A DNA stretch of 64,000 nucleotides from Sulfuricurvum sp. (GTDB taxonomy: Bacteria > Campylobacterota > Campylobacteria > Campylobacterales > Sulfurimonadaceae): NCBI GenBank assembly GCA_024637295.1, contig JAGXFL010000008.1:1-64000 (forward strand). Reading direction: 5' to 3'. Position 1 is the stretch's first letter. The number at the start of each line of letters is the position of its first letter. The position numbers were made by a program, and so were the translations under genes. This document shows positions 19,364-30,320 of the stretch, in pieces. Under the pieces are notes generated by a model that searched no databases, had not been told where the DNA came from, and saw only the letters and a program-made list of their open reading frames with translations.

Positions 19364-20827
19364 GTGAGCGAAAAAGAAAAATCCTATCTTCTAGACACTT
19401 CGGTCATCTTAGATGATCACACCAATATCTTGCGAATCAGCCAAGAGAATCAAAATGCGGTCATTATCACCAATGTCGTTCTAGCCGAACTTAACAGCAA
19501 AAAAGATGACATGCGCTCCGAAGCCGGTTTTCAAGCCAGAGAGTTTTTTCGTCTTGCCGACGTAGCTTTTGGTGAACCCATTGCCGCTGTCGAGCTTCCG
19601 GAAATTGTTTTGGAGCGAATCGACCCTGATAAATGTGCCAGTGATCGCTATTATCGCTTAGCCCTGAACTTTGACCGTTCATTGCATGGTGGTGAAGATG
19701 TCTTGATTGACTTTTACATCATCCATCGAGAAAACTACCGTGTTGCCAACTCTTTTGCTGAACCAAAAGGGATGAATGACGCCAAAATCGGAGAGATCGC
19801 GCATGACTATGATCTTACCCTTGTCACCAATGACATGTCGTTTCGTATCGCGGCAGAGATACGAGGAATACCGAGCCAAAACATTCGTAACAGCAGTGTA
19901 GAAGCTCCTGAAAACATCGACTTTTCATCGACCTATACCTATACTGGTGCTCCTGAATTCCCAACCGACGGTGAACATCATAACTTTGAACAATTCACTT
20001 TTATCGAACAAGCCGTCAGTACAACATCCGAGACCTATGCGACAGGTATACAGCGCTATGCGCTTAGCTCTAACGGGCAACTTGAATGGTGTGATTTTGA
20101 TCGCCGTTTTGGTGAACACTACGATGACAATCTGGTCCGTCCGATGAACATAGAACAAAAGTTCTATTTTTCGATGATGACCCATCCCCAAAACTTTGTG
20201 ACCGTAGTAGCTGGATCGACGGGATCCGGAAAAACCCTGGTCGCACTGCAAGCAGGACTTGAACTGGTTGAAGAGGGGATCGTAGAGGGGATCATCTATG
20301 CGCGAAATACCGTCACTTCCAACGATCAGCAATCCGAACTTGGTTTTAGAAAAGGGGATGAAGATCAGAAGCTGGGCTACTTTATGTACCCTCTCTATGC
20401 CGCTGTTAACTTTACGATCGAACATCAAAACAAACACTCCATTGATGCACGTGTCGAATTTACCGGAACGACCAATTCTACTAAACGGGAAAATGCCACT
20501 GAATTGTTTATGAAGAAATACAACATCGAAGCCATGGATATAGCCCACATGCGCGGAACCACCATCTCACGTAAATTCGTCATCATCGATGAAGCCCAAA
20601 ACATGACCAATGCCACACTCAAACTCATCGGTACCCGCATGGGGGAAGAGACACGTCTAGTCGTCATGGGAGATCCGGGACAAATCGACCATCCGTTCCT
20701 CTCCAAACGACGAAATGCTTTAGTAAGCCTTCTTAACAAAGCACAGCATTGCGATTTTGTAGCAGGGATTCAACTACGTCATACCATACGCAGTAATGTT
20801 GCAAATTGGTTTGACAATAATTTTTAA
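19364..20827 (+). CDS. PIN domain-PhoH ATPase fusion
   Basis: A 487-residue protein. The N-terminal PIN nuclease domain (about 1-170) starts LLDTSVILDD, with further acidic residues in LVTNDMSFRI. A C-terminal PhoH P-loop domain has Walker A GSTGSGKT near 285 and Walker B VIIDEAQNM. Fusions of this kind (PhoH2-like) are linked to RNA unwinding and cleavage in other bacteria. It starts with GTG behind TAAGGT. A GC hairpin follows the stop. No antitoxin-like gene lies upstream, unlike mycobacterial PhoAT-PhoH2. Confidence 0.9.
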   Translation: MSEKEKSYLLDTSVILDDHTNILRISQENQNAVIITNVVLAELNSKKDDMRSEAGFQAREFFRLADVAFGEPIAAVELPEIVLERIDPDKCASDRYYRLALNFDRSLHGGEDVLIDFYIIHRENYRVANSFAEPKGMNDAKIGEIAHDYDLTLVTNDMSFRIAAEIRGIPSQNIRNSSVEAPENIDFSSTYTYTGAPEFPTDGEHHNFEQFTFIEQAVSTTSETYATGIQRYALSSNGQLEWCDFDRRFGEHYDDNLVRPMNIEQKFYFSMMTHPQNFVTVVAGSTGSGKTLVALQAGLELVEEGIVEGIIYARNTVTSNDQQSELGFRKGDEDQKLGYFMYPLYAAVNFTIEHQNKHSIDARVEFTGTTNSTKRENATELFMKKYNIEAMDIAHMRGTTISRKFVIIDEAQNMTNATLKLIGTRMGEETRLVVMGDPGQIDHPFLSKRRNALVSLLNKAQHCDFVAGIQLRHTIRSNVANWFDNNF

Positions 20828-20840
20828 CGTAATAAGAAAT

Positions 20841-20854
20841 GGGGCAAAAGCCCC
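20841..20854. terminator. GC hairpin between phoH-like and nifU genes
   Basis: GGGGC-AAAA-GCCCC is a perfect 5-bp stem between convergent genes. On the minus strand it is followed by ATTTCTTATT, so it best serves as a terminator for nifS-nifU. On the plus strand no T-run follows. Confidence 0.5.
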
Positions 20855-20867
20855 GATATGCACTGAT

Positions 20868-21842
20868 TTAGATAGGTAAAACGCGGATTTTAGAAGAAAG
20901 CTTCTCTTTGAGAGTTGATTCGATCGCATACAATGTACCCGTGCTCGAACTCGCACACCCATTACATGCACCCAAATAGCGGATATAAATGTCAATATAG
21001 TCAGGTGAATCTTTAACATCGATAACTTCAACGTTTCCACCATCCATGATGAGAAACTGACGAACGCTCTCATCAATAACTGCATCAATGGCTTTGATCT
21101 TTTGGACCAAGGTCATCATTTCAAAATCACCGCTTGATCCGGCATCAGCGGCATTTTGCATTTTTTCCATATCCATCTCGTGACGTACTGTTGCCAAAAT
21201 ATCCACAAGATAGTACTCACGTGCCTCATGACCGCCAGGCTTGATACACGATTTACAAAAACCGCCCGCTTTGGTATAGTCGGTGATTTGCTCAATGGTT
21301 TTAAGATCATTGAGCTTGATCACTTCACGTAATGTTCCCAAACTGATACGAGCACATTCACACACGATGATCTCGGATTCAAAACTTGACTCATCAACGC
21401 CCAGATACAACCCCGCCGCTTTTTTGATAACGTCATAGGCCATGACCGAACAGTGCATTTTTTGTGGTGGTACAGCTGGAACATCCGGAGTATCACGTAA
21501 CGCCATCTCAACATCGATATTGGTGATTTTGACTGCTTCTTGGACTGTCTTACCAATACATAGCTCTGCCATCATGTCTGAACTTGCAATCGCAGTACCG
21601 CAACCAAAACTTTTGAATTTTGATTTTACAATCGTATCGTTAGCTGGATCTACTTCCCAGTATAAACGAACCGCATCTCCACAGCTCTCTGCACCAAAAT
21701 CAGCAACAATCAGCTTATTTCCTACCGCGTCACACTCTTCTTGTGTGATTTCACCCTGATTGGTCGGGTTGTTCATCAACGTGGTTACTTTATTTGAGTA
21801 TTGATCCCAAAGAGATCCGCCCAATAAATCATTTTTTGCCAT
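20868..21842 (-). CDS. nifU: Fe-S cluster scaffold NifU (full three-domain form)
   Basis: A 324-residue NifU with all three parts. The IscU-like N-terminal domain has Cys in FGAESCGDAVRL, FKSFGCGTAIASSD and KMHCSVMA. A central [2Fe-2S] domain has CECARISLGTL and FCKSCIKPGG. A C-terminal Nfu domain has GACNGCASSS. It receives sulfur from NifS and assembles clusters for transfer to apoproteins. In Campylobacterota this pair serves housekeeping Fe-S assembly. The ATG at 21842 follows AAAGGA; an ATG ten codons upstream lies inside nifS. Confidence 0.96.
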   Translation of the reverse strand: MAKNDLLGGSLWDQYSNKVTTLMNNPTNQGEITQEECDAVGNKLIVADFGAESCGDAVRLYWEVDPANDTIVKSKFKSFGCGTAIASSDMMAELCIGKTVQEAVKITNIDVEMALRDTPDVPAVPPQKMHCSVMAYDVIKKAAGLYLGVDESSFESEIIVCECARISLGTLREVIKLNDLKTIEQITDYTKAGGFCKSCIKPGGHEAREYYLVDILATVRHEMDMEKMQNAADAGSSGDFEMMTLVQKIKAIDAVIDESVRQFLIMDGGNVEVIDVKDSPDYIDIYIRYLGACNGCASSSTGTLYAIESTLKEKLSSKIRVLPI

Positions 21843-21853
21843 AATAGAATCCT

Positions 21854-23110
<1,257 letters not shown>

Positions 23111-23141
23111 TTATCTTGTTTAACTTTTGGGATGATAGTGC

Positions 23142-23175
23142 AACCCTTGTTATACTAACCTTAAGGGTTTTTTAT
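23142..23175 (+). terminator. hairpin plus T-tract upstream of nifS, plus-strand orientation
   Basis: AACCCTT pairs with AAGGGTT across an inner GTTA-TAC-TAAC stem, and a run of six T follows on the plus strand. It has the full form of an intrinsic terminator for rightward transcription, although no plus-strand gene lies to its left before the phoH-like gene. It could stop antisense read-through into fliI, or the same inverted repeat could act as an operator for nifS. Both ideas are inference. Confidence 0.5.
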
Positions 23176-23198
23176 ATTTAGCATGCTTTAAGAATTGA

Positions 23199-24509
23199 TT
23201 ACCCTTGTGCCATCAATGCGATCATCTGGTCAATACTGTCTTGAAAGTCGCTGATGGTAGTCGCATTTTGCGATAAAAAGGCTTCCATCTGCTCTTTTTT
23301 AGCAATTGCTTCGTCCAATTCTTTGTCCGAACCCCTAACGTACGCACCGATACGAATAAGCATCTCATTTTCTTTTAAGAGTGTATACAAACGTCGAAAA
23401 CGACGTGCCGCAGCCAAGTGTTCAGAAGTGATAATATCGTTCATAACGCGGGATGCAGAATTGAGGATATGGATCGGCGGATAAATCCCGAAATCGGTCA
23501 ACTCGCGAGAAAGGACGATATGACCATCCAAAATAGAGCGGGACTGATCCGCAATAGGATCAGACATATCATCCCCTTCCACGAGTACGGTGAAAAAAGC
23601 GGTAATCGACCCACGTCCCTCTTCTTTTCCCGCACGCTCCATAAGTTGTGGCAAGAGGGTGAGAGAAGAAGGAGGATACCCTTTGGAGGTAGGGGGTTCC
23701 CCTAAAGCCAATCCTATTTCACGCTGTGCCATCGCAAAACGGGTCACCGAATCCATCATAAAGAGTACATCGTGCCCCTGTGATTTGAAATATTCTGCCA
23801 CACTCATAGCGCTGAATGCCCCGTATTTACGCATAAGAGGGGAATCATCACTGGTGGCAACCACCAATACCGTATTTTCCAAATTTCCGCCAAGCGATTT
23901 TTCGATAAACTCAGGAACTTCCCGTCCGCGCTCACCTATGAGGGCCACAACTTTGATAGGTGCTTGGCTTCCGCGGACAATCATCCCCATCAACGTCGAT
24001 TTACCGACACCGCTTCCCGCAAAGATACCGAGTTTTTGCCCTTTTCCGCAGGTCAAAAGACCATCAATGGTTTTGACGCCCACCGAAAAAGGTTCATCGA
24101 TCATCCCCCGCTTCATCGCAGCAATGGGTGCTTTGATAATGGGCTCTATGTGAGAGCCCCAAACAGGACCTTTTCCGTCAATAGGTTTCATAAACGGGTC
24201 CACAACCCGTCCCAACAATCCATCGCCAACCTCGATTGCCATTCCCGTTTGATTGGGGAAAACTTTGTCCCCTGCACGAAACCCCTCGACAAATCGAAAG
24301 GGGGTGATAAAGAATCGATTTCGCTCTACTTCGCTCACCATTCCCATCGCTTCCGCACCACTGACATCCGAAACAATGCTGACCGTATCGCCGATACTGA
24401 CATGCAATCCTTCTGCCACTATAACCGTCGGGCTGATTTTAACAATGGTTCCGAAAATGGTATGAAGCTTCTCTTTGCCAAGACGCTCGCGAAGGGCTTT
24501 TAAAGGCAT
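23199..24509 (-). CDS. fliI: flagellar export ATPase FliI
   Basis: A 436-residue F1-beta-like ATPase of the flagellar type III export gate. Walker A GIFAGSGVGKST is near residue 160, followed by ALIGERGREVPEF and Walker B VLFMMDSVTRFAMAQREIGL. GEPPTSKGYPPS distinguishes FliI/type III ATPases from F1. It shows the organism is or was flagellated. It lies 7 bases downstream of folE on the same strand, away from other flagellar genes. Confidence 0.96.
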   Translation of the reverse strand: MPLKALRERLGKEKLHTIFGTIVKISPTVIVAEGLHVSIGDTVSIVSDVSGAEAMGMVSEVERNRFFITPFRFVEGFRAGDKVFPNQTGMAIEVGDGLLGRVVDPFMKPIDGKGPVWGSHIEPIIKAPIAAMKRGMIDEPFSVGVKTIDGLLTCGKGQKLGIFAGSGVGKSTLMGMIVRGSQAPIKVVALIGERGREVPEFIEKSLGGNLENTVLVVATSDDSPLMRKYGAFSAMSVAEYFKSQGHDVLFMMDSVTRFAMAQREIGLALGEPPTSKGYPPSSLTLLPQLMERAGKEEGRGSITAFFTVLVEGDDMSDPIADQSRSILDGHIVLSRELTDFGIYPPIHILNSASRVMNDIITSEHLAAARRFRRLYTLLKENEMLIRIGAYVRGSDKELDEAIAKKEQMEAFLSQNATTISDFQDSIDQMIALMAQG

Positions 24510-24516
24510 GGTACCA

Positions 24517-25092
24517 CTAGTAGCGGTTGCCCGTATGGGAGTTAATCAGACTAAAAAATTCCATACGCGTTTTTTCATCCCGCTTAAAAAGACCGCGCAA
24601 CGCACTGGAAGTGGTCGTTGAGCTAATTTTTTGAACCCCACGCATCTCCATGCACATGTGACGCGCTTGTATGACTACTGCGACCCCTTTAGGATTAATT
24701 GATCGCATCAAGGCATCGGCAATTTGCTCCGTCAACTGCTCTTGGATTTGCATACGTCGTGCAAAAACATCGACAACTCTAGGGATCTTTGAGAGACCGA
24801 CTACTTTTCCATCGGGAATATAGGCGATATGGGCTCGCCCGATAATAGGGAGAAGATGATGCTCACACGTAGAATAAAATTCGATGTCTTTAATCAATAC
24901 CATTTCATCGTTGCTCGTGGCAAACATCGCTGAATTTAAAATTGCTTGAGGATCTTCTTGATAGCCGCCAAACATGAACTCATACGCCTTGAGAACACGT
25001 TGGGGAGTTTTGAGAAGGCCTTCGCGCTGCACATCTTCACCTACGTGCCCTATCATCGTTTTTACTGCATTTATAAAATGTTCGTTTTCCAC
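24517..25092 (-). CDS. folE: GTP cyclohydrolase I
   Basis: A 191-residue enzyme that converts GTP to dihydroneopterin triphosphate for folate synthesis. The zinc and catalytic motif [20 protein letters not shown] is near residue 80, with [14 protein letters not shown] and [10 protein letters not shown] later supplying the other metal Cys. It is the first gene of a folE-fliI pair and is divergent from tig. Confidence 0.97.
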   Translation of the reverse strand: MENEHFINAVKTMIGHVGEDVQREGLLKTPQRVLKAYEFMFGGYQEDPQAILNSAMFATSNDEMVLIKDIEFYSTCEHHLLPIIGRAHIAYIPDGKVVGLSKIPRVVDVFARRMQIQEQLTEQIADALMRSINPKGVAVVIQARHMCMEMRGVQKISSTTTSSALRGLFKRDEKTRMEFFSLINSHTGNRY

Positions 25093-25224
25093 AGTCTCTC
25101 ACTTGTATGTTTACATTGCTATTACTTTAACATGTTATGGCTTTTATTCAGCCATTTATTAACCATACTACGCTATTATTGCCACCATTTACTCAACCAA
25201 ATGATAAAGCAATAAAGGGATTCA

Positions 25225-26520
25225 ATGCAAATCACAACCAATAAAATCAACTCTGCTAATGCAAAAATAAACGCCGCTATTACACGCAATACACTCGATA
25301 ATAACATCGAAAAAATAGCTAAACAACTCAGCAAAGACGCAAAGGTCCCAGGTTTCCGTAAAGGAAAAGTACCTATGGCTGCTGTTAAAAAGCAGTACGG
25401 TGAACGTTTGGTACAAGACGCTGAAGCGGCAGCACTTCGTGATTTGCTTGACGAAGGGCTAAAAGCGATGGGTATCGCACCCGACACTCTTATCGGTGAG
25501 CCACAAATTACTAAATTTGAAAAAACAGACAGCGGCATCGAAGTAGAAGTCACCATCGCTACGCGTCCAGCAATCGAATTGGGCGACTATGTTGCTATGA
25601 TTCCTGATGTTACCAAACCTGCAATTTCTGATGAAGCAATTATGGCACGTATCGAAGAAATTGCAAGCGCACAAGCTCCATTGGTCAATATCGAAGAGGA
25701 TCGTGCCCTTATCGATGGCGATACTGCATTGATCGATTTTGAAGGTTTTGTAGACGGTGTCGCATTTGATGGCGGAAAAGCTGAGAACTTTTCACTGCGT
25801 CTTGGAAGCGGACAATTCATCCCAGGATTTGAAGAGCAAGTCATTGGTCTAAGCAAAGGGGACGAAAAAACCATCGATGTCACTTTCCCTGAAAACTACG
25901 GCGGAGAAAAACTAGCCGGAAAACCAGCAAGTTTTAAAGTAAAAGTTCACGCTATCCAAGCTAAAGAGACCATCGTTATTGATGATGAACTGGCGAAAAA
26001 GATGCTCCCTGGATTTGAAGATGCCAATGTTGACATGTTAAAAGAAAAAGTAAAAGAGCATCTTGAAAACGAAGAGATGAGCAAACTCTACAACGATGAA
26101 CTCAAACCAAACCTTATGGAACACTTTGTGGCAAGCTTCACCATCGACCTTCCTGAGTTTATCGTAGAGCAAGAGATGGATATGGCTCTCAACAAAAAAG
26201 CGCGCGAAATGACCGAAGAGCAAATCGCAGAACTACGTGACAATGCCGAAAAAGTCAAAGAGATGCGTGAATCTTTCCGTGACGATGCATGTCGTGCAGT
26301 CAAAGCGACTTTTATCGTAGATGCCTTGGCTAAAGCTGAAAATATTTCGGTAAACGAACAAGAGCTTATGCAGACTATCTACTACGAAGCAATGCAAATG
26401 GGACAAGATCCTGCGGCGGTTTACAAAAACTACCAAGAGTCAGGCTATCTTCCGGCAATCCAAATGGCAATGATCGAAGATCGCGTTCTTAGCAAATTGC
26501 TTAACGATAAAATCAAGTAA
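25225..26520 (+). CDS. tig: trigger factor chaperone
   Basis: A 431-residue ribosome-bound chaperone and prolyl isomerase. The N-terminal ribosome-binding domain contains [19 protein letters not shown] near residue 42. The FKBP domain spans about 150-245 ([19 protein letters not shown]). The remaining C-terminal arms are helical and charged. AAAGGGA precedes the ATG, with a TATTAT -10 candidate near 25170. It opens the operon with clpP. Confidence 0.97.
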   Translation: MQITTNKINSANAKINAAITRNTLDNNIEKIAKQLSKDAKVPGFRKGKVPMAAVKKQYGERLVQDAEAAALRDLLDEGLKAMGIAPDTLIGEPQITKFEKTDSGIEVEVTIATRPAIELGDYVAMIPDVTKPAISDEAIMARIEEIASAQAPLVNIEEDRALIDGDTALIDFEGFVDGVAFDGGKAENFSLRLGSGQFIPGFEEQVIGLSKGDEKTIDVTFPENYGGEKLAGKPASFKVKVHAIQAKETIVIDDELAKKMLPGFEDANVDMLKEKVKEHLENEEMSKLYNDELKPNLMEHFVASFTIDLPEFIVEQEMDMALNKKAREMTEEQIAELRDNAEKVKEMRESFRDDACRAVKATFIVDALAKAENISVNEQELMQTIYYEAMQMGQDPAAVYKNYQESGYLPAIQMAMIEDRVLSKLLNDKIK

Positions 26521-26525
26521 GCACC

Positions 26526-27122
26526 ATGAGCTACATACCTTACGTCATTGAAAAAACGGGTCGCGGTGAGCGCTCGTATGACATTTATTCACGTCTACTC
26601 AAAGACCGCATTATCATGCTCAGCGGCGAAGTCCATGATCAGGTCGCTTCATCTATCGTGGCACAGCTTCTTTTCCTAGAGGCTGAAGATCCCCAAAAAG
26701 ACATCTATTTTTACATCAACTCTCCGGGTGGCGTCATCACTTCAGGTATGGCAATATACGATACGATGAATTACATTCGTCCTGATATTTGTACTATATG
26801 TATCGGTCAAGCGGCATCAATGGGTGCATTTTTACTCAGTTCCGGAACTAAGGGAAAGCGTTATGCCCTTCCACACGCACGTATCATGATTCATCAACCT
26901 CTAGGTGGCGCACAAGGACAGGCGACCGATATTGAGATCCAAGCCAAAGAGATTTTACGCATGAAAGCCGAGCTCAACGAGATTTTGGCGAAGAATTGCG
27001 GGCAAACCGTTAAAAAACTAGAAAAAGACACCGATCGTGACAACTTCATGTCTGCCGCAGAAGGTGTAGAATATGGTATCATTGACGAAGTACTTCTACA
27101 AAAAGAAAAAGAAGAAAAATAA
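26526..27122 (+). CDS. clpP: ATP-dependent Clp protease proteolytic subunit
   Basis: A 198-residue serine protease barrel subunit. The nucleophile Ser is in [14 protein letters not shown], the catalytic His in [11 protein letters not shown] and the Asp in [11 protein letters not shown]. It partners ClpX or ClpA, neither of which is in the window. It lies 5 bases after tig, a conserved pairing. Confidence 0.98.
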   Translation: MSYIPYVIEKTGRGERSYDIYSRLLKDRIIMLSGEVHDQVASSIVAQLLFLEAEDPQKDIYFYINSPGGVITSGMAIYDTMNYIRPDICTICIGQAASMGAFLLSSGTKGKRYALPHARIMIHQPLGGAQGQATDIEIQAKEILRMKAELNEILAKNCGQTVKKLEKDTDRDNFMSAAEGVEYGIIDEVLLQKEKEEK

Positions 27123-27140
27123 TTCAAAGCAGAGAAAGAC

Positions 27141-28199
27141 ATGGCAGATACATCAGAAAATTCATTTTCTCATAATGCGGCTTCGCGCCTTGCTGGTGGC
27201 CAGTCAATCCAAGAAGCTGGTTTCCATGTAGGCTCACTAAGCGATCCTACAAGTGATTTAGAGATTTTTTCCAAAGAAGTGCTTAATGCACTGATTTCTG
27301 ATAATCTGCCTCCCACCCCCAATAACTTTTCCCTTTATTTTGATCGTATATTGGAAGACAAAAGCGAAAGTCTTCGTCGACAGATCGGTTCCATATTGGA
27401 GCTAGAAGACAATAACGAAGATGAGCAAAATATTGAAATGGAAAAAACACTCAAACAAGGTTTTTCATCGGTCAAAAGTATTCTGCAGCTAAGCGCTACA
27501 CTTTATAAAAATATGGCACTGATGGAAAAAATTCTCGAAAAACGAAAAGATGAACTTAAAAACATCCCTTCGTTAAATGAAGCTCAGCACGTATTGTCTT
27601 CTCTTACCGGTGATGTCAGTAAATTAAGTGGGATTTTGAGTAAACAAGTCACTCACATGAAAGATCTTTATGGTGAAACAGCGACCATTGTCAAGCAAGT
27701 AGAAAATGAAACCATTTTTGATAATCAGTATGGAGTCTACAACAAGCGTTATCTTCTCAATAAATTAGCTCAAGAGGCTAATCTTATCGAAGAGTTCCAC
27801 CATAAAAGCTCTCTAGTTATGGTGCAATTGTCCAATGACACCCTCTCTCTCATCAACAGTGAAAAAGCAAAAGGGTTAATGGTCCGCACGGTTGCACGTC
27901 TGCTACTCAAAACATCCCGAAGAAGTGATATTGTTGCGCACTATGGTGAGGGGATCTTTGCAATGCTGCTTAAACATACCGATACTGATAATGCCAAGCG
28001 TGCAGCTGAACGCCTTTATGAGTTAGTCTCATCCAGTAACTTTTTTCTGGGTGATCAAGAGATCCAATTAAAAATTGCTATTGGTCTGTCCGAATTAAAT
28101 CCTTCACGTTCAACCGAAGAGGTTCTCGTAGGAACACTCGATGCCATGTACGCGTCTAACGATGAAAAAGAATCCCATTATGTTGTCTGCAACGATTAA
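27141..28199 (+). CDS. degenerate GGDEF-domain protein
   Basis: A 352-residue soluble protein. The first 60 residues are low-similarity, 60-180 is helical and probably coiled-coil, and 190-350 is a GGDEF fold (DNQYGVYNKRYL matches D-x-LTGLYNRRYL). The active-site motif expected as YGGEEF reads YGEGIF, so metal and GTP binding residues are lost and cyclase activity is unlikely. It may act as a receptor or scaffold. It lies between clpP (18 bases) and def (11 bases) in one operon, where Campylobacter keeps clpP-def adjacent. Confidence 0.8.
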   Translation: MADTSENSFSHNAASRLAGGQSIQEAGFHVGSLSDPTSDLEIFSKEVLNALISDNLPPTPNNFSLYFDRILEDKSESLRRQIGSILELEDNNEDEQNIEMEKTLKQGFSSVKSILQLSATLYKNMALMEKILEKRKDELKNIPSLNEAQHVLSSLTGDVSKLSGILSKQVTHMKDLYGETATIVKQVENETIFDNQYGVYNKRYLLNKLAQEANLIEEFHHKSSLVMVQLSNDTLSLINSEKAKGLMVRTVARLLLKTSRRSDIVAHYGEGIFAMLLKHTDTDNAKRAAERLYELVSSSNFFLGDQEIQLKIAIGLSELNPSRSTEEVLVGTLDAMYASNDEKESHYVVCND

Positions 28200-28210
28200 T
28201 AAGAGTTTTT

Positions 28211-28726
28211 ATGCTTCTGCCGATTATCACCTATCCCCATAAACTTCTTAAGAGTGTTTCAACTGATGTTGCCATGTTTGATACTCAATTGCATACCTTT
28301 CTCGACAACATGTATGAGACCATGATTAGCAGTAACGGTATAGGGCTCGCTGCAATACAAGTCGCCATGCCTATTCGAGCTCTTATTTTATGCATTCCGG
28401 ATGAAGAAGGGAATCAAGATCCGTCCAACATACTAGAGATCATCAATCCTCGTATTGCGAATCCTATCGGTAAAACAACGTATCAAGAAGGGTGCTTAAG
28501 CGTCCCTGGCTTTTACGAAGATATTGAGCGCTATGAAGCTCTTACGTTACACTATCATGACCGTCACGGAAAAGAATGTGTATTAGAAGCCAATGAGCTT
28601 CTCTCTATTGCGATACAGCATGAGATGGATCATTTGGACGGTAAACTTTTTATCGATCACCTCTCTTACAGCCGCCGTAAAAAGTTTGAAAAAGAACACA
28701 AAAAAGCCCTTAAAGAAAAAAAATAA
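28211..28726 (+). CDS. def: peptide deformylase
   Basis: A 171-residue iron/zinc hydrolase that removes N-formyl from nascent proteins. All three motifs are present: GIGLAAIQV, EGCLSVPG (metal Cys) and QHEMDHLDG (two metal His plus catalytic Glu). The C-terminal tail is Lys-rich. Last gene of tig-clpP-GGDEF-def; a hairpin follows. Confidence 0.98.
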   Translation: MLLPIITYPHKLLKSVSTDVAMFDTQLHTFLDNMYETMISSNGIGLAAIQVAMPIRALILCIPDEEGNQDPSNILEIINPRIANPIGKTTYQEGCLSVPGFYEDIERYEALTLHYHDRHGKECVLEANELLSIAIQHEMDHLDGKLFIDHLSYSRRKKFEKEHKKALKEKK

Positions 28727-28735
28727 CTCTCTGTA

Positions 28736-28758
28736 AAATATTGCAAACTGCAATATTT
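28736..28758 (+). terminator. hairpin after def
   Basis: AAATATTGCA-AAC-TGCAATATTT is a perfect 10-bp stem with a 3-base loop, ten bases after the def stop. A T-rich stretch (ATATTTTTTCC) starts about 10 bases later rather than directly after the stem, so termination is probable but not classical. Confidence 0.55.
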
Positions 28759-28813
28759 AATCCCCATATTTTTTCCTTCGTTAAAATAACTCTTAAAAAT
28801 AGGGTCACACAAA

Positions 28814-30319
28814 ATGAAACAAATACTATGCGCTACACTAGAAGGGATTGACGCAAAAAACGTTGAAGTGCAGTTTACTGCGACCAAAGGTCTACCGGCG
28901 TTTAGTATCGTCGGTATGGTAAATACGGCTATAACAGAGTCAAAAGAGCGGGTCAAATCAGCACTTCTAAGCAACGATTTTACCTTTCCCCCTAAACGGC
29001 TTACCGTCAATCTCGCACCCAGTGATCTGCGTAAAGAAGGATCCCATTTTGATCTGGCGATTGCTGCATTAATTGCACTGGGCAATAATGAGATACAACT
29101 CGATGATTGGCATCTATTTGGGGAACTAGGATTGAACGGTTCTGTAACTGAGAATACACTCCTATATCCCATTATCCTATCTCTTGCCAATCAAGGCATT
29201 ATCACCAAAGCTATCGTTCCGCGCCAAAGCCTCAATAAACTCTCTAAAATCCCTAATATTGCATTTTATGGTGTCACGACCTTGACAGAAGCATTAGAAT
29301 TGTTACAGTCAAAAGAATCGATACCACATGCACAATCCACTGCTTTTGAGTTTCCCTCCGTACTGCATAACGAGCGACCCTATTATCACCATAAACACTA
29401 TCCACTGGATTTCATAGACATCAAAGGACAAGAGCATGCAAAACGTGCTGCCCTCATCAGTGCAGCAGGTATGCACAATCTTTTACTGGAAGGTTCACCC
29501 GGATCAGGAAAATCAATGATCGCAAAACGTTTACAGCATATTCTCCCACCCTTAAACAACAGCGAAATGCTTGATTGTGCTAAGCTGGAGATATTGGAGG
29601 GGAAAGAGCCTTCTTTTGCCCCTTTACGCCCTTTTCGCTCCCCTCACCATACCAGTACGGCAGCCAGTATCTTTGGAGGCGGCAGTCACAAAGCACAAAT
29701 AGGGGAAGTGGGATTGGCTCATAACGGTATTTTATTTTTTGATGAACTTCCCCATTTTTCCAAAAATGTCTTAGAGGCACTTCGAGAACCTATGGAAGAT
29801 AGACGCATACGTATCTCTAGAGTCAATACTAAAGTCACGTATGATGCCAATTTTCTCTTTGTTGCCGCAATGAATCCATGCCCGTGTGGAAATCTGTTTA
29901 GCAAAAGCATCGCCTGCCGCTGTACCGATTTGGAGATGAGCCGTTACCGTTCTCGCCTTTCCGATCCGTTTTTAGACCGTATTGATTTATACGTTCAAAT
30001 GCATCCCACATCTGCAGATGACAAAAGCTCCTATACATCGCATGAATTTCACACAAAGGTACGTACCGCATTTGCTCAACAAAAAAATCGGGGTCAAAAC
30101 GTACTTAATGGGTCATTGAGCGATAGAGAGTTGGAAAAATATTGTGGGCTAAATGATGAAGGTGAGAAAATAATAGATCAGGCAATCGGACGGTTTTCAC
30201 TTTCGTTTCGTGCCGTCTCAAGAATTCTAAAAGTGGCTCGAACCATTGCTGATATCGAGTCCATAGAAAGTATACAAAAAGAGCATCTACTAGAGGCACT
30301 CAGTTATCGAAAACGGTAA
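28814..30319 (+). CDS. comM: ComM/YifB-family Mg-chelatase-like ATPase
   Basis: A 501-residue AAA+ protein. It has an N-terminal LonC-like domain (about 1-170, LEGIDAKNVEVQFTATKGLPAFSIVGM), an ATPase core with Walker A GSPGSGKS near 228 and Walker B LFFDELPHF, an intervening zinc-binding Cys set (NPCPCGN...CRC), and a C-terminal lid. ComM of other bacteria is a branch-migration helicase that extends recombination during natural transformation. This suits the predicted DNA-uptake cluster at 40088-49821. Confidence 0.92.
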   Translation: MKQILCATLEGIDAKNVEVQFTATKGLPAFSIVGMVNTAITESKERVKSALLSNDFTFPPKRLTVNLAPSDLRKEGSHFDLAIAALIALGNNEIQLDDWHLFGELGLNGSVTENTLLYPIILSLANQGIITKAIVPRQSLNKLSKIPNIAFYGVTTLTEALELLQSKESIPHAQSTAFEFPSVLHNERPYYHHKHYPLDFIDIKGQEHAKRAALISAAGMHNLLLEGSPGSGKSMIAKRLQHILPPLNNSEMLDCAKLEILEGKEPSFAPLRPFRSPHHTSTAASIFGGGSHKAQIGEVGLAHNGILFFDELPHFSKNVLEALREPMEDRRIRISRVNTKVTYDANFLFVAAMNPCPCGNLFSKSIACRCTDLEMSRYRSRLSDPFLDRIDLYVQMHPTSADDKSSYTSHEFHTKVRTAFAQQKNRGQNVLNGSLSDRELEKYCGLNDEGEKIIDQAIGRFSLSFRAVSRILKVARTIADIESIESIQKEHLLEALSYRKR

Positions 30320-30320
30320 T

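Noticed and set aside
19925-20548. Minus-strand open frame of 207 residues across the PIN-PhoH gene
   Set aside because: Long, but antisense to conserved PhoH motifs. Composition is that of a shadow frame.
23590-24153. Plus-strand frame of 187 residues opposite fliI
   Set aside because: The fliI frame holds all Walker motifs; this one has none.
24946-25215. Plus-strand frame in the folE-tig spacer region
   Set aside because: Most of it lies opposite folE, and the rest is promoter DNA of tig.
28666-29190. Minus-strand frame of 174 residues over the def-comM junction
   Set aside because: Antisense to the start of comM and the end of def; no ribosome site.
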